Shown here piece by piece: positions 1 through 8,211 of a stretch of 64,000 nucleotides of DNA (its first letter is position 1; each line of letters begins with the position of its first letter). This stretch comes from Syntrophomonas_B sp035447945 (GTDB lineage: Bacteria; Bacillota; Syntrophomonadia; Syntrophomonadales; Syntrophomonadaceae): positions 1-64,000 of the forward strand of contig DAOTHZ010000002.1 of NCBI GenBank assembly GCA_035447945.1, in the 5' to 3' direction. The notes below the pieces were generated by a model. The model had not been told where the DNA came from, did no database searches, and worked only from the letters and a program-made list of their open reading frames with translations. Both the position numbers and the translations under genes were made by a program.

Positions 1-290
1 CTGGCATATTCATCAGCAGCAGTGTCCTGTTTTACTAAAATACCGCGGTCTGCGCCCATGGCAAGGGCTGTACGGATGGCATCCATGGCTTTGTCAGCAC
101 CGGCTGAAACAACCACTACCTCAGTAGCAATTTTCTTTTCTTTTAATTGTATTGCACCTTCAACTGCAACTTCATCATAGGGATTAATAATAAGGTTAAT
201 CCCTGCATCATTGATTTTGCCATCTTTTAACTCGATTTTGGCTTCTGTGTCAAAAGTCTGCTTAACACATACTAGAACCTTCAAGTTCAT
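1..290 (-). CDS. etfB: Electron transfer flavoprotein beta subunit, N-terminal part
   Basis: Translating the minus strand from the ATG at 290 gives a protein starting MNLKVLVCVKQTFDTEAKI, followed by a NPYDEVAVEGA stretch and an alternating beta/alpha pattern. This is typical of the EtfB/FixA beta subunit, which binds AMP/FAD with EtfA and passes electrons between acyl-CoA dehydrogenases (or bifurcating partners) and the membrane. A GGAGGA ribosome binding site lies at 291-296. Only about 96 residues are inside the window; the rest, and probably etfA, lie before position 1. The long leader upstream is described separately. Confidence 0.9.
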   Translation of the reverse strand, partial: MNLKVLVCVKQTFDTEAKIELKDGKINDAGINLIINPYDEVAVEGAIQLKEKKIATEVVVVSAGADKAMDAIRTALAMGADRGILVKQDTAADEYA

Positions 291-348
291 TCCTCCTTTT
301 CATCTGCTGGTTATCCGTTTTTTAAGAGTAAGATCACTGCCCAAAAGC

Positions 349-496
349 CTACAGTAATTCTTCAATCACCCCCATGAGTATTAATATATATTTACTGTTG
401 CCTACGGCAAAGTTACCGCCAGAGTTTCTATGTTTACCACCGACATTTCACCGGCTTATGCAGACAGTGTCCGTTTTCTCCACTGCTTTCATAAGC
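349..496 (-). promoter_or_regulatory. Structured 5' leader of unknown type ahead of etfB
   Basis: The 340-base gap 291-630 holds no convincing ordinary gene. On the minus strand it can fold strongly. GCTTATG (496-490) pairs with CATAAGC (460-454), and inside it CAGTG (485-481) pairs with CACTG (469-465), separated by a 4x4 internal loop. Further small hairpins (GGCGGTAACTTTGCC and GCCGTAGGC) follow. The same strand carries a 47-codon frame, 492 to 349, interrupted once by TGA at codon 15. I could not match it to a riboswitch class I know, and I saw no clear sigma-A promoter. It may be a regulatory RNA of the etf operon. Confidence 0.35.
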
Positions 497-630
497 AGAA
501 TACGGGGAAGTTCCGATAGCGCAAAAAGCCATAGACAAATAAATATCTTCTATATAAAAGTCCAATTTCCTGCTTGTGTCCAGAAATCAAGCAAATTTTT
601 ATTAACATATTACCTCTATATTGTAAGATA

Positions 631-1413
631 CTAGATTTTTTGATAGAAAAAAGTGTCCAAGGATTGAAAGCCTGCTTGTGCCGGTCGAAAAATCTGTTCC
701 GTACTGCCAATAAACAAGACACCGCCTGGCCGTAAAGCCTGGGCAAAGTTACGGTAAAGGTCCTGTTTGCTCTCTTCCGTCAGGTAAATAAACACATTGC
801 GGCACAAAATCAGATCATGATCCAATTCAAACTTGTCCCGCAGCAAATCATGACGGGCAAACTCAACCATTCTTTTGATTTCCTCAATAACGCAGTAATG
901 ATCTCCATCTGATTGAATATAACGATGCAAGTAGCCGGGTGGCAGCGTTTTGAAGGCTTTACCGGTATACACGGCTTGAATTGCTTTGCGCAGCACTTCC
1001 TGATCCAAATCGGTGGCTTTTATTTTTTGCACATGCCCGGGAAATTTTGCATGAAAAAGCATGGCCAGTGAATACGCTTCTTCCCCGGTTGAACAACCGG
1101 CACTCCACACCTTCAATTTGGTTCTATGTGTCAACAGCTGCGGGATGATTCTCTCTTCCAACACTTTCCAATGATCCGGATTGCGAAAAAATTCTGAAAC
1201 ATTTATGGTCAAGTATTCGATAAATTTTTGGCGGACAGGCAAGTTTATCTCTAAAAGGCTGACAAAAGATTTGTAATCCGGGCACTCGACCGTTTTCATA
1301 AAACTATTAATACGTCTTTCCATTTGCGGTCTTTTATATGCAAGCAGATCGATTCGGCTGATGGTTTCAAACTTTTTTACAAACCATTCCCAATCATATA
1401 CATCCTTCTGCAA
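631..1413 (-). CDS. cheR: CheR-type protein-glutamate O-methyltransferase
   Basis: 260 residues. An N-terminal helical CheR domain (about 1-75) contains TINVSEFFRNP at 69-79. The SAM-dependent methyltransferase domain has the binding loop SAGCSTGEEAY at 104-114 and CRNVFIY at 204-210. CheR enzymes methylate glutamates of chemoreceptors. The start is TTG behind AGGAGGGG, 11 bases after the hemL stop, so it is probably co-transcribed as the last gene of the haem operon. No chemoreceptor, cheA, cheB or cheW is visible in the window, so its partner is unknown. Family assignment is firm; the role is not. Confidence 0.9.
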   Translation of the reverse strand: MQKDVYDWEWFVKKFETISRIDLLAYKRPQMERRINSFMKTVECPDYKSFVSLLEINLPVRQKFIEYLTINVSEFFRNPDHWKVLEERIIPQLLTHRTKLKVWSAGCSTGEEAYSLAMLFHAKFPGHVQKIKATDLDQEVLRKAIQAVYTGKAFKTLPPGYLHRYIQSDGDHYCVIEEIKRMVEFARHDLLRDKFELDHDLILCRNVFIYLTEESKQDLYRNFAQALRPGGVLFIGSTEQIFRPAQAGFQSLDTFFYQKI

Positions 1414-1424
1414 AAATGCCCCTC

Positions 1425-2726
1425 CTATTTCATCATGTTCAAAGCCTTTCCCATCGCTTCCACAGTCAATTCTATATCAGTCAGATCATGGGCTCCGGAA
1501 ATGAAGGAAACTTCAAATTGTGACGGCGGCAGATACACTCCGCAATGCAGTAAATTTCTGTAGAAGTCGGCATATTGTTCAGTATTGCAACACTGTACTG
1601 ATTCATAGTCGCGAACCTCTTCTTCCGTAAAAAAGACGCACCACATGGAGCCCAATCGCTTGATTGAATAAAATCGGTTGTGTTCTTCAAATAGCGTTCT
1701 GATTTTTCCCGCCAGTACATAGCCCAGTACCTCCAGACGGTCATAGACATCCCCGTCTTGCAATTCCTTCAACGTAGCAATGCCAGCAGCCATGGCCAGA
1801 GGATTCCCGGACAGCGTACCGGCCTGGTAGACTTCTCCCAGCGGGGCTACCAGGTCCATGATTTCCTTTCTGCCCCCGTATGCTCCAACCGGCAGACCGC
1901 CGCCGATAATTTTCCCCAACGTGGTCAAGTCGGGTGTAATGCCGGTTAGATTCTGTATTCCGCCATAACACAGGCGGAAACCAGTGATGACTTCATCGAA
2001 GATCAAGATACTATCATACATACTGGCAACTTCCCGAACCGTCTGCAGAAATTCCATTTCGGCTGGGATTAAACCCATATTGCCTGCCACCGGCTCAATA
2101 ATAACCGCAGCAATATCAGGCCCGTACTGCATGAAGGCTTTTTTCACCGACTCAATGTCATTGTATTTGCACAGTAAGGTATGTTCGCTAATGGAGCGAG
2201 GAATACCAGGACTGGATTGACTTCCTCCGGTAAGCATTCCGGAACCGGCTTTGAGCAAAAACGTATCGGCATGTCCGTGATAACAACCTTCGAATTTGAT
2301 GATCTTGTTGCGTTTGGTATAGGCCCGGGCCAGGCGAATGGCGCTCATGGTGGCCTCGGTGCCGGAGTTTACCATTCTCACTTTATCAATGGAAGGGAAC
2401 GCTTCGCAGATCATCTCCGCCAGTTCGATTTCACGCGCACAAGTAGCACCAAAACTGCTTCCGTCCCGGGCTGCCGCGATCATCGCTTCGACTACGGCGG
2501 GATGACTGTGTCCAAGAATCAGCGGCCCCCATGAACCAACATAATCAACAAATTCATTGCCGTCCTCATCGTAGATTCTGCAGCCGCTGCCTCTTTTCAT
2601 AATCAGTGGGTCCATTCCCACCGATTGAAAGGCACGTACCGGGCTATTTACGCCCCCGGGCATCACTTTGAGCGCCTGCCGATAGATCTGTTCCGATCTG
2701 GTGGTTTTCACTTCTTTTTCCCCCAT
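1425..2726 (-). CDS. hemL: Glutamate-1-semialdehyde 2,1-aminomutase
   Basis: 433 residues, the usual length for this PLP enzyme, which converts glutamate-1-semialdehyde to 5-aminolevulinate. NSGTEA at 120-125, FDEVITGFR at 243-251 and the PLP lysine K272 in TTLGKIIGGG identify a class-III aminotransferase of the HemL type. With hemA in the same operon it completes the C5 route. The ATG at 2726 lacks a good ribosome binding site; the GTG five codons later is preceded by GGGGGA at proper distance and may be the real start. A short inverted repeat (CCGATC/GATCGG) sits just upstream in the 30-base gap after ahbB. Confidence 0.96.
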   Translation of the reverse strand: MGEKEVKTTRSEQIYRQALKVMPGGVNSPVRAFQSVGMDPLIMKRGSGCRIYDEDGNEFVDYVGSWGPLILGHSHPAVVEAMIAAARDGSSFGATCAREIELAEMICEAFPSIDKVRMVNSGTEATMSAIRLARAYTKRNKIIKFEGCYHGHADTFLLKAGSGMLTGGSQSSPGIPRSISEHTLLCKYNDIESVKKAFMQYGPDIAAVIIEPVAGNMGLIPAEMEFLQTVREVASMYDSILIFDEVITGFRLCYGGIQNLTGITPDLTTLGKIIGGGLPVGAYGGRKEIMDLVAPLGEVYQAGTLSGNPLAMAAGIATLKELQDGDVYDRLEVLGYVLAGKIRTLFEEHNRFYSIKRLGSMWCVFFTEEEVRDYESVQCCNTEQYADFYRNLLHCGVYLPPSQFEVSFISGAHDLTDIELTVEAMGKALNMMK

Positions 2727-2756
2727 TCGCGACCGATCTTCATCGGATCGGTTTCC

Positions 2757-3230
2757 TCAATCAAAAAAGCGCATACTTACTTTTTTCAGTTCCCGAATAC
2801 TGTTTAAGACAACATAATCATCCAAGCCGGTTACATCAGCAATTCGGCTGATCGTTTCCGCTAGGTCCGTCTGACTGCGGGCATGCACCATGGAGAACAA
2901 ATTATAACCAAAATCAGCGCTGACCTCCCGCAGATAACAATGACTTACCTCATGGAATTCTGCCATAGCTTCACCTGCCCGGTCTGCTTCAATCGGACCG
3001 ACCTTCCAGGCGACCATGGCATTACAGGTATAACCTGCCTGCTGATGCCTGAGGACTGCTCCCCAGCGACGCACAACCCCTTGTTTTTGCAGATCTTGAA
3101 TGCGCTCCAGAACTTCCTCTTCGCTTATCTCCAAATCAACCGCCAGCTTTTGAAAGGGACGTGATTCAAGCGGTATATCACCCTGGAGAAATTGGATAAT
3201 CCGGCGGATTTTTTCATCTTCATACATCAT
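2757..3230 (-). CDS. ahbB: Siroheme decarboxylase subunit (AhbB-type)
   Basis: 157 residues with an N-terminal Lrp/AsnC-like winged helix (about 8-60, VRRWGAVLRHQ) and a C-terminal ferredoxin-like RAM-type domain. Adjacent pairs of such proteins beside haem genes form AhbA-AhbB, which decarboxylates siroheme to 12,18-didecarboxysiroheme. The start overlaps the stop of the upstream partner (ATGATG), so the two are translationally coupled. The family is clear from context and sequence. Which of the pair is A and which is B is assigned by gene order only. A plain AsnC regulator is less likely given the paired genes inside the haem operon. Confidence 0.88.
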   Translation of the reverse strand: MMYEDEKIRRIIQFLQGDIPLESRPFQKLAVDLEISEEEVLERIQDLQKQGVVRRWGAVLRHQQAGYTCNAMVAWKVGPIEADRAGEAMAEFHEVSHCYLREVSADFGYNLFSMVHARSQTDLAETISRIADVTGLDDYVVLNSIRELKKVSMRFFD

Positions 3231-3688
3231 GATTCAGCCCCCATATCAAACGAAACCTTGATTTTGTAAAGCTTGCGGGCCGGCATGGGCAGGATAGACA
3301 GTCCGCAAGCCTGTTCCAATGCCTTTAATTGCTGGATCAGCGCCGCCTGCGAAGGTGATGTCAGCGTAAACCAGAGGTTGTAATGATGGTCGCGGACATA
3401 GTTGTGGGTTACTCCGGACAGCTGGTTAAGTATGGCGGCTACTTCATCAATTCGTTCCTCCGGTACGGTCATGGCACAAAGCGCTGACGTATAGCCCAGC
3501 TGTTTGGAATTCATGATTCCGCCAATACGGCGAATCAAACCGGTTTCTTTTAAGGCAGCGATGCGGGCCAGGACCTCTTCTTCACTTGTTTTCAATCGGG
3601 CCGCCAAGTCCCCGAAAGGCTGGCAACTGAGCGGCAGAGTGTTTTGCAGGGCATCCAACAGAGCACGATCAAGCTGATCCAGTTTCAT
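3227..3688 (-). CDS. ahbA: Siroheme decarboxylase subunit (AhbA-type)
   Basis: 153 residues, homologous to the next gene: a winged helix near residues 5-55 (LIRRIGGIMNSKQLGY) followed by the conserved THNYVRDHHYNLWFTL segment, typical of the NirD/NirL/AhbA family. It should form a heterodimer with AhbB and remove acetate carboxyls from siroheme. Its ATG overlaps the radical SAM gene stop (ATGA) and its TGA overlaps the ahbB start, giving a tightly coupled set. The A/B naming follows gene order. Confidence 0.88.
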   Translation of the reverse strand: MKLDQLDRALLDALQNTLPLSCQPFGDLAARLKTSEEEVLARIAALKETGLIRRIGGIMNSKQLGYTSALCAMTVPEERIDEVAAILNQLSGVTHNYVRDHHYNLWFTLTSPSQAALIQQLKALEQACGLSILPMPARKLYKIKVSFDMGAES

Positions 3689-4686
3689 ATTTTCTGACCC
3701 TCTTGCCGGGGATTATAGAGGCACCAGCTGTCTTCCGCCATAATACTGCCATTATAATAGTTGGCCCGAGCCCGGCATCCCCCGCACTTTTCCCGGTAAT
3801 CACAAATTCCGCATTTGCCTCCATATTCCATGCTACGCAGCTCCTGTAAAACAGAATTTTCAGTCCAAATTTTATCAAAAGGAATTTCTTTTACGTTGCC
3901 CAGTGGCATGTCCATATAGGCACAGGGCTGTACTTCTCCTGTGGGACTTATGATGCAATAACTGATGCCTGCCAGGCATCCCCTTGAGAAACGTATCTGT
4001 ATCCCTTTTTTGTCTGCAACCCGAATAAACTGTGGTGCACAAGTGGGTTTTATTTCGATGGGCACTTTTTTTTGTTTTTCCATCAAACGGGCCAGGGTTT
4101 TTTCGTATTCCGCTACTCGCAGCGCTTCCTCTTCAATATCGGCACCACGCCCGGTGGGAACCAGAAAGAAAACATGATGGGCCATGGCCCCAATCTGTAC
4201 AGCAAAATCGGTGATATCTTCCAATTCCGCTACGTTCCAGTCCATCACCGTCGTATGAATCTGAAAAGGAACACCGGCTTCTTTGAGATTTAACATGCCT
4301 TGCACCGTCAAATCATACGCATGATCCAGCTTGCGAAATGCGTTGTTTTTTTGCGGAATCAGGCTGTCGAGGCTGACTCCGGCAGCCATAAATCCTGCCT
4401 GTTTCAGCTTTTGGGCTACGTCCGGTGTAATCAGGGAGCCGTTGGTGCCCAATACAGGCCGCAGTCCCCGCCGGGTGGCATAGCTTCCCAATTCATATAT
4501 GTCCGGTCGCATCAACGGTTCCCCTCCGCTGAAGATCATAATTTTAAAACCGGCTTTTTTAATCTCATCAATGAGTTTTTGGGCCTGGCTTGTATTGAGT
4601 TCATCTTCGAGTCTTGCTCCTGCATCGCGGTAACAATGATCGCAGAACATATTGCACTGATTGGTAGTATTCCATGAAACCAGCAT
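3685..4686 (-). CDS. NirJ2-type radical SAM protein of the Ahb haem pathway
   Basis: 333 residues from the ATG at 4686, chosen because AGGAGGG lies just upstream; the longer frame to 4743 would overlap hemB without a binding site. The radical SAM cluster motif is C11-N-M-F-C15-D-H-C18. A C-terminal SPASM-like region carries the cysteine series RGCLAG..C, CAY, CGIC and CGGC for further Fe-S clusters. It matches the NirJ2 group found beside ahbAB in Firmicutes. The Ahb route needs two radical SAM steps: AhbC (didecarboxysiroheme to Fe-coproporphyrin III) and AhbD (to haem). Only this one is present, so which step it performs cannot be settled here. Confidence 0.87.
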   Translation of the reverse strand: MLVSWNTTNQCNMFCDHCYRDAGARLEDELNTSQAQKLIDEIKKAGFKIMIFSGGEPLMRPDIYELGSYATRRGLRPVLGTNGSLITPDVAQKLKQAGFMAAGVSLDSLIPQKNNAFRKLDHAYDLTVQGMLNLKEAGVPFQIHTTVMDWNVAELEDITDFAVQIGAMAHHVFFLVPTGRGADIEEEALRVAEYEKTLARLMEKQKKVPIEIKPTCAPQFIRVADKKGIQIRFSRGCLAGISYCIISPTGEVQPCAYMDMPLGNVKEIPFDKIWTENSVLQELRSMEYGGKCGICDYREKCGGCRARANYYNGSIMAEDSWCLYNPRQEGQKI

Positions 4687-4696
4687 ATCAACCCTC

Positions 4697-5683
4697 CTAC
4701 ACAATGTTTCCTGATAATAACCGGGCAGCATCCTTGGCCGCATACGTTATGATTAAATCTGCTCCGGCCCTCTTGATGGCGGTGAGGACCTCCATGGTCA
4801 CGGCTTCCTCGTTGATCCAGCCCTGGGCAGCAGCAGCTTTGATCAAACTATACTCGCCACTGACATTATAAGCTGCCGTAGGCAGGCCAAATCTGTTTTT
4901 CACCTCATGCAAAACATCCAGATAAGCCAAGGCAGGCTTTACCATAACAATATCCGCCCCCTCCTGAATATCCAGTTCAACCTCCCGCATGGCTTCCCGG
5001 AAGTTGCCAGGATCCATCTGGTAACTGCGGCGATCTCCAAACTGGGGAGCACAATCGGCAGCATCCCGAAACGGTCCGTAGAAAGCGGATGCAAATTTGG
5101 CCGCATAAGACATGATGGGGATGTTCTCAAAGCCGTTCTGATCCAGACAATTCCTTATATATCCGACTCTCCCGTCCATCATGTCGGACGGCGCCACCAT
5201 ATCACAACCGGCCTGCACATGAGAAAGTGCCTCCCGAGCCAAGAATTCAAGGGTACGATCGTTGTCGACACTCCGGTCGGCTTTCAAGACTCCGCAATGC
5301 CCGTGGCTGGTGTATTCGCAAAGGCAAACATCGGTTATTACCATTAATTGCGGACACAAATCCTTGATTCTTTTTATGGCCTGCTGGACAGAACCGTTGG
5401 GATCACAGGCTTCGCTGCCCGTTTCATCTTTGTGTTCCGGCAATCCGAACAAAAGCACCGCCGGGATTCCCAAAGATTCGATTGCTTTTATCTCGGCAGG
5501 CAGTCTATCGGCTGAAAATTGAAAAACTCCGGGCATCGAGTGAATCGGATGTTTTTGCTCCTGCCCCGGTAGAATAAACAACGGATAAATCAAGTCCTGG
5601 GTCGTAAGACTGGTTTCTCTTACCATGACACGCAACGTTTCATTGGCCCGCAGTCTTCTCATTCTTTGTATCGGATAAGTCAT
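4697..5683 (-). CDS. hemB: Delta-aminolevulinic acid dehydratase (porphobilinogen synthase)
   Basis: 328 residues from the ATG at 5683, which follows AAGGAGG; the open frame extends 21 codons further without a binding site. It condenses two 5-aminolevulinates to porphobilinogen. The active-site zinc cysteines C120, C122 and C130 (CLCEYTSHGHC) mark the zinc-dependent type. The two Schiff-base lysines are K196 (SYAAKFAS) and K249 (MVKPALAY). It lies between cobA-hemD and the radical SAM gene, only 10 bases from the latter. Confidence 0.97.
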   Translation of the reverse strand: MTYPIQRMRRLRANETLRVMVRETSLTTQDLIYPLFILPGQEQKHPIHSMPGVFQFSADRLPAEIKAIESLGIPAVLLFGLPEHKDETGSEACDPNGSVQQAIKRIKDLCPQLMVITDVCLCEYTSHGHCGVLKADRSVDNDRTLEFLAREALSHVQAGCDMVAPSDMMDGRVGYIRNCLDQNGFENIPIMSYAAKFASAFYGPFRDAADCAPQFGDRRSYQMDPGNFREAMREVELDIQEGADIVMVKPALAYLDVLHEVKNRFGLPTAAYNVSGEYSLIKAAAAQGWINEEAVTMEVLTAIKRAGADLIITYAAKDAARLLSGNIV

Positions 5684-5749
5684 CCAGATGCCTCCTTGTC
5701 GTTCAGGATCAATCATGCTCCCCGAATGAGGGAGACTTTCATGCACCGC

Positions 5750-7285
5750 TCAATCTTTTTCAGTTAAATCAGCAAGAATTGATCGCAACAATCCGTCAAT
5801 GGTGTATTCACTGGCAACAATATCAACCGGCAACCCTTTTTCCCTGGCTTTGTCCGCCGTAATCGGACCGATACAGGCGACTTTCACCCTTTGTGCCAAC
5901 GCTTTGGCTTTTTCGCTTCCGGCCATTTCTACAAAATTGGTAACCGTTGAAGAACTGGTAAAAGTAATAAAATCAATGGGTTGTTCCAGTATTGCCTTTA
6001 ACTTCCCGGGATTGGTGCAGGTGGGAACAACTGCCTGATAAAGGTTGATTTCTTCCACCTCTGCCCCGCGTTTGACCAACTCGAGAGGCAAAACATCACG
6101 CGCCCCTTTGGCCCGCGGCAATAACACCTTCTGTCCCGGAACGATTACATTCTGCAGACCATCCAAGATGCCTTCGGCCAAATACTCAGCCGGCATCAGA
6201 TCCACCCGCAATCCGTATTGCTGCAAGCGCTCGGCGGTCGCAGGTCCAATCGCACCCACTTTTATTCCGGCCAGACTGCGGATATCCTGAGCGCTTTGAA
6301 ACAACTCCCGGAAAAAAATCTCTACCGCATTGACACTCGTAAATATTATCCAATGATAGGTTTCTATCTGTGCAAAGGCACGGTGAAGCTGATCGAGGTT
6401 CTCTTCCTCAGTAATCTCGATCGTCGGCAATTCTAGCGCTTCTCCGCCCAGTTCACGGATCTTTTTCACCAAAACACTGGCCTGACTGCGGGATCGAGTC
6501 ACTACAATCCGTTTCCCCCACAGCGGTCCGGTTTCCCACCAATTGAGCCGGGAGCGCAAAGCAACGGTATCGCCAACGACAATGATCGCCGGGGGCGTCA
6601 GGCCAGCTTCCCTGACCCGGTCAACAATTTCGTCCAACCGTCCGCTGACCACTTCCTGATCGGGCATGGTTCCCCGTCGGATCAGTGCCACCGGTGTTTC
6701 CGGGCTGCGTCCGTTGGACAAAAGGTTGCTGACAATATATTCGAGGTTTTCCACCCCCATAAGAAAAACCAGGGTACCAATCCCGGTGGATATCTGTTCC
6801 CAGTCAATGGAACTCACTTCCTTGCCAGGTTTTTCATGACCGGTAATCACTGCAAAACTAGAAGTGGCATCCCGATGGGTCACTGGAATACCGGCATAAG
6901 AAGGCACCGCAACGGCCGAAGTAATACCGGGCACAATCGCAAAATCATAACCCCGCTCTTTCACGTAGAGCGCTTCCTCACCGCCCCGGCCAAATACAAA
7001 AGGATCTCCTCCCTTTAACCGGACCACCATTTTCCCCTGGGCGGCTTTGTCGGCCAACAAGGCATTGATTTCTTCCTGGTGAAGCGTATGACGGCTGGAT
7101 TCTTTGCCGACATAAATCATTTCTGCCTGCGGATTGGCCCAGGCCAGGATATCCGAACTGACCAGGCGGTCATAGATAACCACTTCCGCCTGTTCCAGCA
7201 GTTCTTTGCCTTTTATCGTAAACAGCCCGGGATCACCCGGACCGGCACCTACCAAATAAACGAATCCTCTTCTAGCCATGTTCAT
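5750..7285 (-). CDS. cobA-hemD: Fused uroporphyrinogen-III C-methyltransferase / uroporphyrinogen-III synthase
   Basis: 511 residues. The N-terminal SUMT domain (about 1-250) starts with LVGAGPGDPGL (11-21) and has the GGDPFVFGRGGEE motif; it methylates uroporphyrinogen III to precorrin-2. From about 255 (GKRIVVTRSRSQAS) a HemD domain cyclises hydroxymethylbilane to uroporphyrinogen III. The fusion thus performs two consecutive steps towards siroheme and cobalamin. The ATG at 7285 overlaps the hemC stop (ATGA); an in-frame ATG two codons later is better spaced from GGGAG. Fusions of this kind are common in clostridia. Confidence 0.96.
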   Translation of the reverse strand: MNMARRGFVYLVGAGPGDPGLFTIKGKELLEQAEVVIYDRLVSSDILAWANPQAEMIYVGKESSRHTLHQEEINALLADKAAQGKMVVRLKGGDPFVFGRGGEEALYVKERGYDFAIVPGITSAVAVPSYAGIPVTHRDATSSFAVITGHEKPGKEVSSIDWEQISTGIGTLVFLMGVENLEYIVSNLLSNGRSPETPVALIRRGTMPDQEVVSGRLDEIVDRVREAGLTPPAIIVVGDTVALRSRLNWWETGPLWGKRIVVTRSRSQASVLVKKIRELGGEALELPTIEITEEENLDQLHRAFAQIETYHWIIFTSVNAVEIFFRELFQSAQDIRSLAGIKVGAIGPATAERLQQYGLRVDLMPAEYLAEGILDGLQNVIVPGQKVLLPRAKGARDVLPLELVKRGAEVEEINLYQAVVPTCTNPGKLKAILEQPIDFITFTSSSTVTNFVEMAGSEKAKALAQRVKVACIGPITADKAREKGLPVDIVASEYTIDGLLRSILADLTEKD

Positions 7286-8211
7286 TCTCCCTGCCCTCTG
7301 ATTTCATCCAGTACCTGACCGGCCCCCCGGGACAGCAGTTGCTCGGCCAACTGTCGGCCATTGCCGGCTACATCATCCAGCCCGCATTCCAGGGACGCTT
7401 TATATACACGGCTGCCATCCAGCGAGGAAATCAAGCCCTGAATATTTAAATGATCAGCTTCTTTTCTGGCCAGGCAGGCAATTGGCACCTGACATCCCCC
7501 TTCCAGTCTCGCCAGAAAAGCTCGCTCGGCGGTAATCTCCAACCAGGCAACGGGATCGTTGATGGGATTGACCATCTGTAAAGTATCTTCATCCCCTGCC
7601 CGCATTTCAACCGCAACCGCTCCTTGCCCAACCGCTGGCAGGATATGTTCCCCGGCAATGATTTCGCGGATATGGCCTGCAAACCCCAGTCGCTTGACTC
7701 CGGCATAAGCCAGGATAATTCCGTCCAGGCCTTGCTCCTCCATCTTTCTGATGCGGGTTTCCACATTGCCCCGCATACTGACCAGTTGCACATCCGGTCG
7801 CAAAGTTCGCAATTGAGCCACCCGTCGCAGACTGGAAGTCCCGATGGCAGCTCCGGCTGGTAAATCAGCCAAACACTGATAACGGGTCGAAAGCAACACA
7901 TCATGCGGATTTTCACGGGGCAGAACCGCACCTAAACATAAGCCCTCACCCAAAAGCGAAGGCAGGTCTTTCATACTGTGCACGGCCATATCAATTCTGC
8001 CGTCCAGCAGTTCATTTTCAATTTCATGGGTAAATAAACCCTTGTCTCCAATTTGTGCCAGGGGGACATCCAGTATTTTATCCCCTTTGGTTTTAATGAT
8101 GACAATTTCGACGGATATTCCTTCCCAACGACGGGATAATTCACGGGCAACGTATTCCGCCTGCCACAAGGCCAGCTTACTGCCCCGTGTTCCCAACCTT
8201 ATAACCCGCAT
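7282..8211 (-). CDS. hemC: Hydroxymethylbilane synthase (porphobilinogen deaminase)
   Basis: 309 residues. It polymerises four porphobilinogens. RLGTRGSKLAL opens the protein, D82 in HSMKDLP is the catalytic aspartate, and C240 in LEGGCQVP carries the dipyrromethane cofactor. The start at 8211 (behind GAGGGG) lies inside the last 35 bases of hemA in another frame, so the two genes overlap and are probably translationally coupled. A longer upstream frame exists but lies wholly inside hemA. Confidence 0.97.
   Translation of the reverse strand: MRVIRLGTRGSKLALWQAEYVARELSRRWEGISVEIVIIKTKGDKILDVPLAQIGDKGLFTHEIENELLDGRIDMAVHSMKDLPSLLGEGLCLGAVLPRENPHDVLLSTRYQCLADLPAGAAIGTSSLRRVAQLRTLRPDVQLVSMRGNVETRIRKMEEQGLDGIILAYAGVKRLGFAGHIREIIAGEHILPAVGQGAVAVEMRAGDEDTLQMVNPINDPVAWLEITAERAFLARLEGGCQVPIACLARKEADHLNIQGLISSLDGSRVYKASLECGLDDVAGNGRQLAEQLLSRGAGQVLDEIRGQGE

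Noticed and set aside
374..634. 86-codon plus-strand frame before cheR
   Set aside because: No binding site, and it crosses the hairpins of the etfB leader and the cheR 3' end; low-complexity product.
2757..3688. Two AsnC/Lrp transcription regulators
   Set aside because: Paired copies next to a NirJ-type radical SAM gene inside a haem operon point to the siroheme decarboxylase pair, not regulators.
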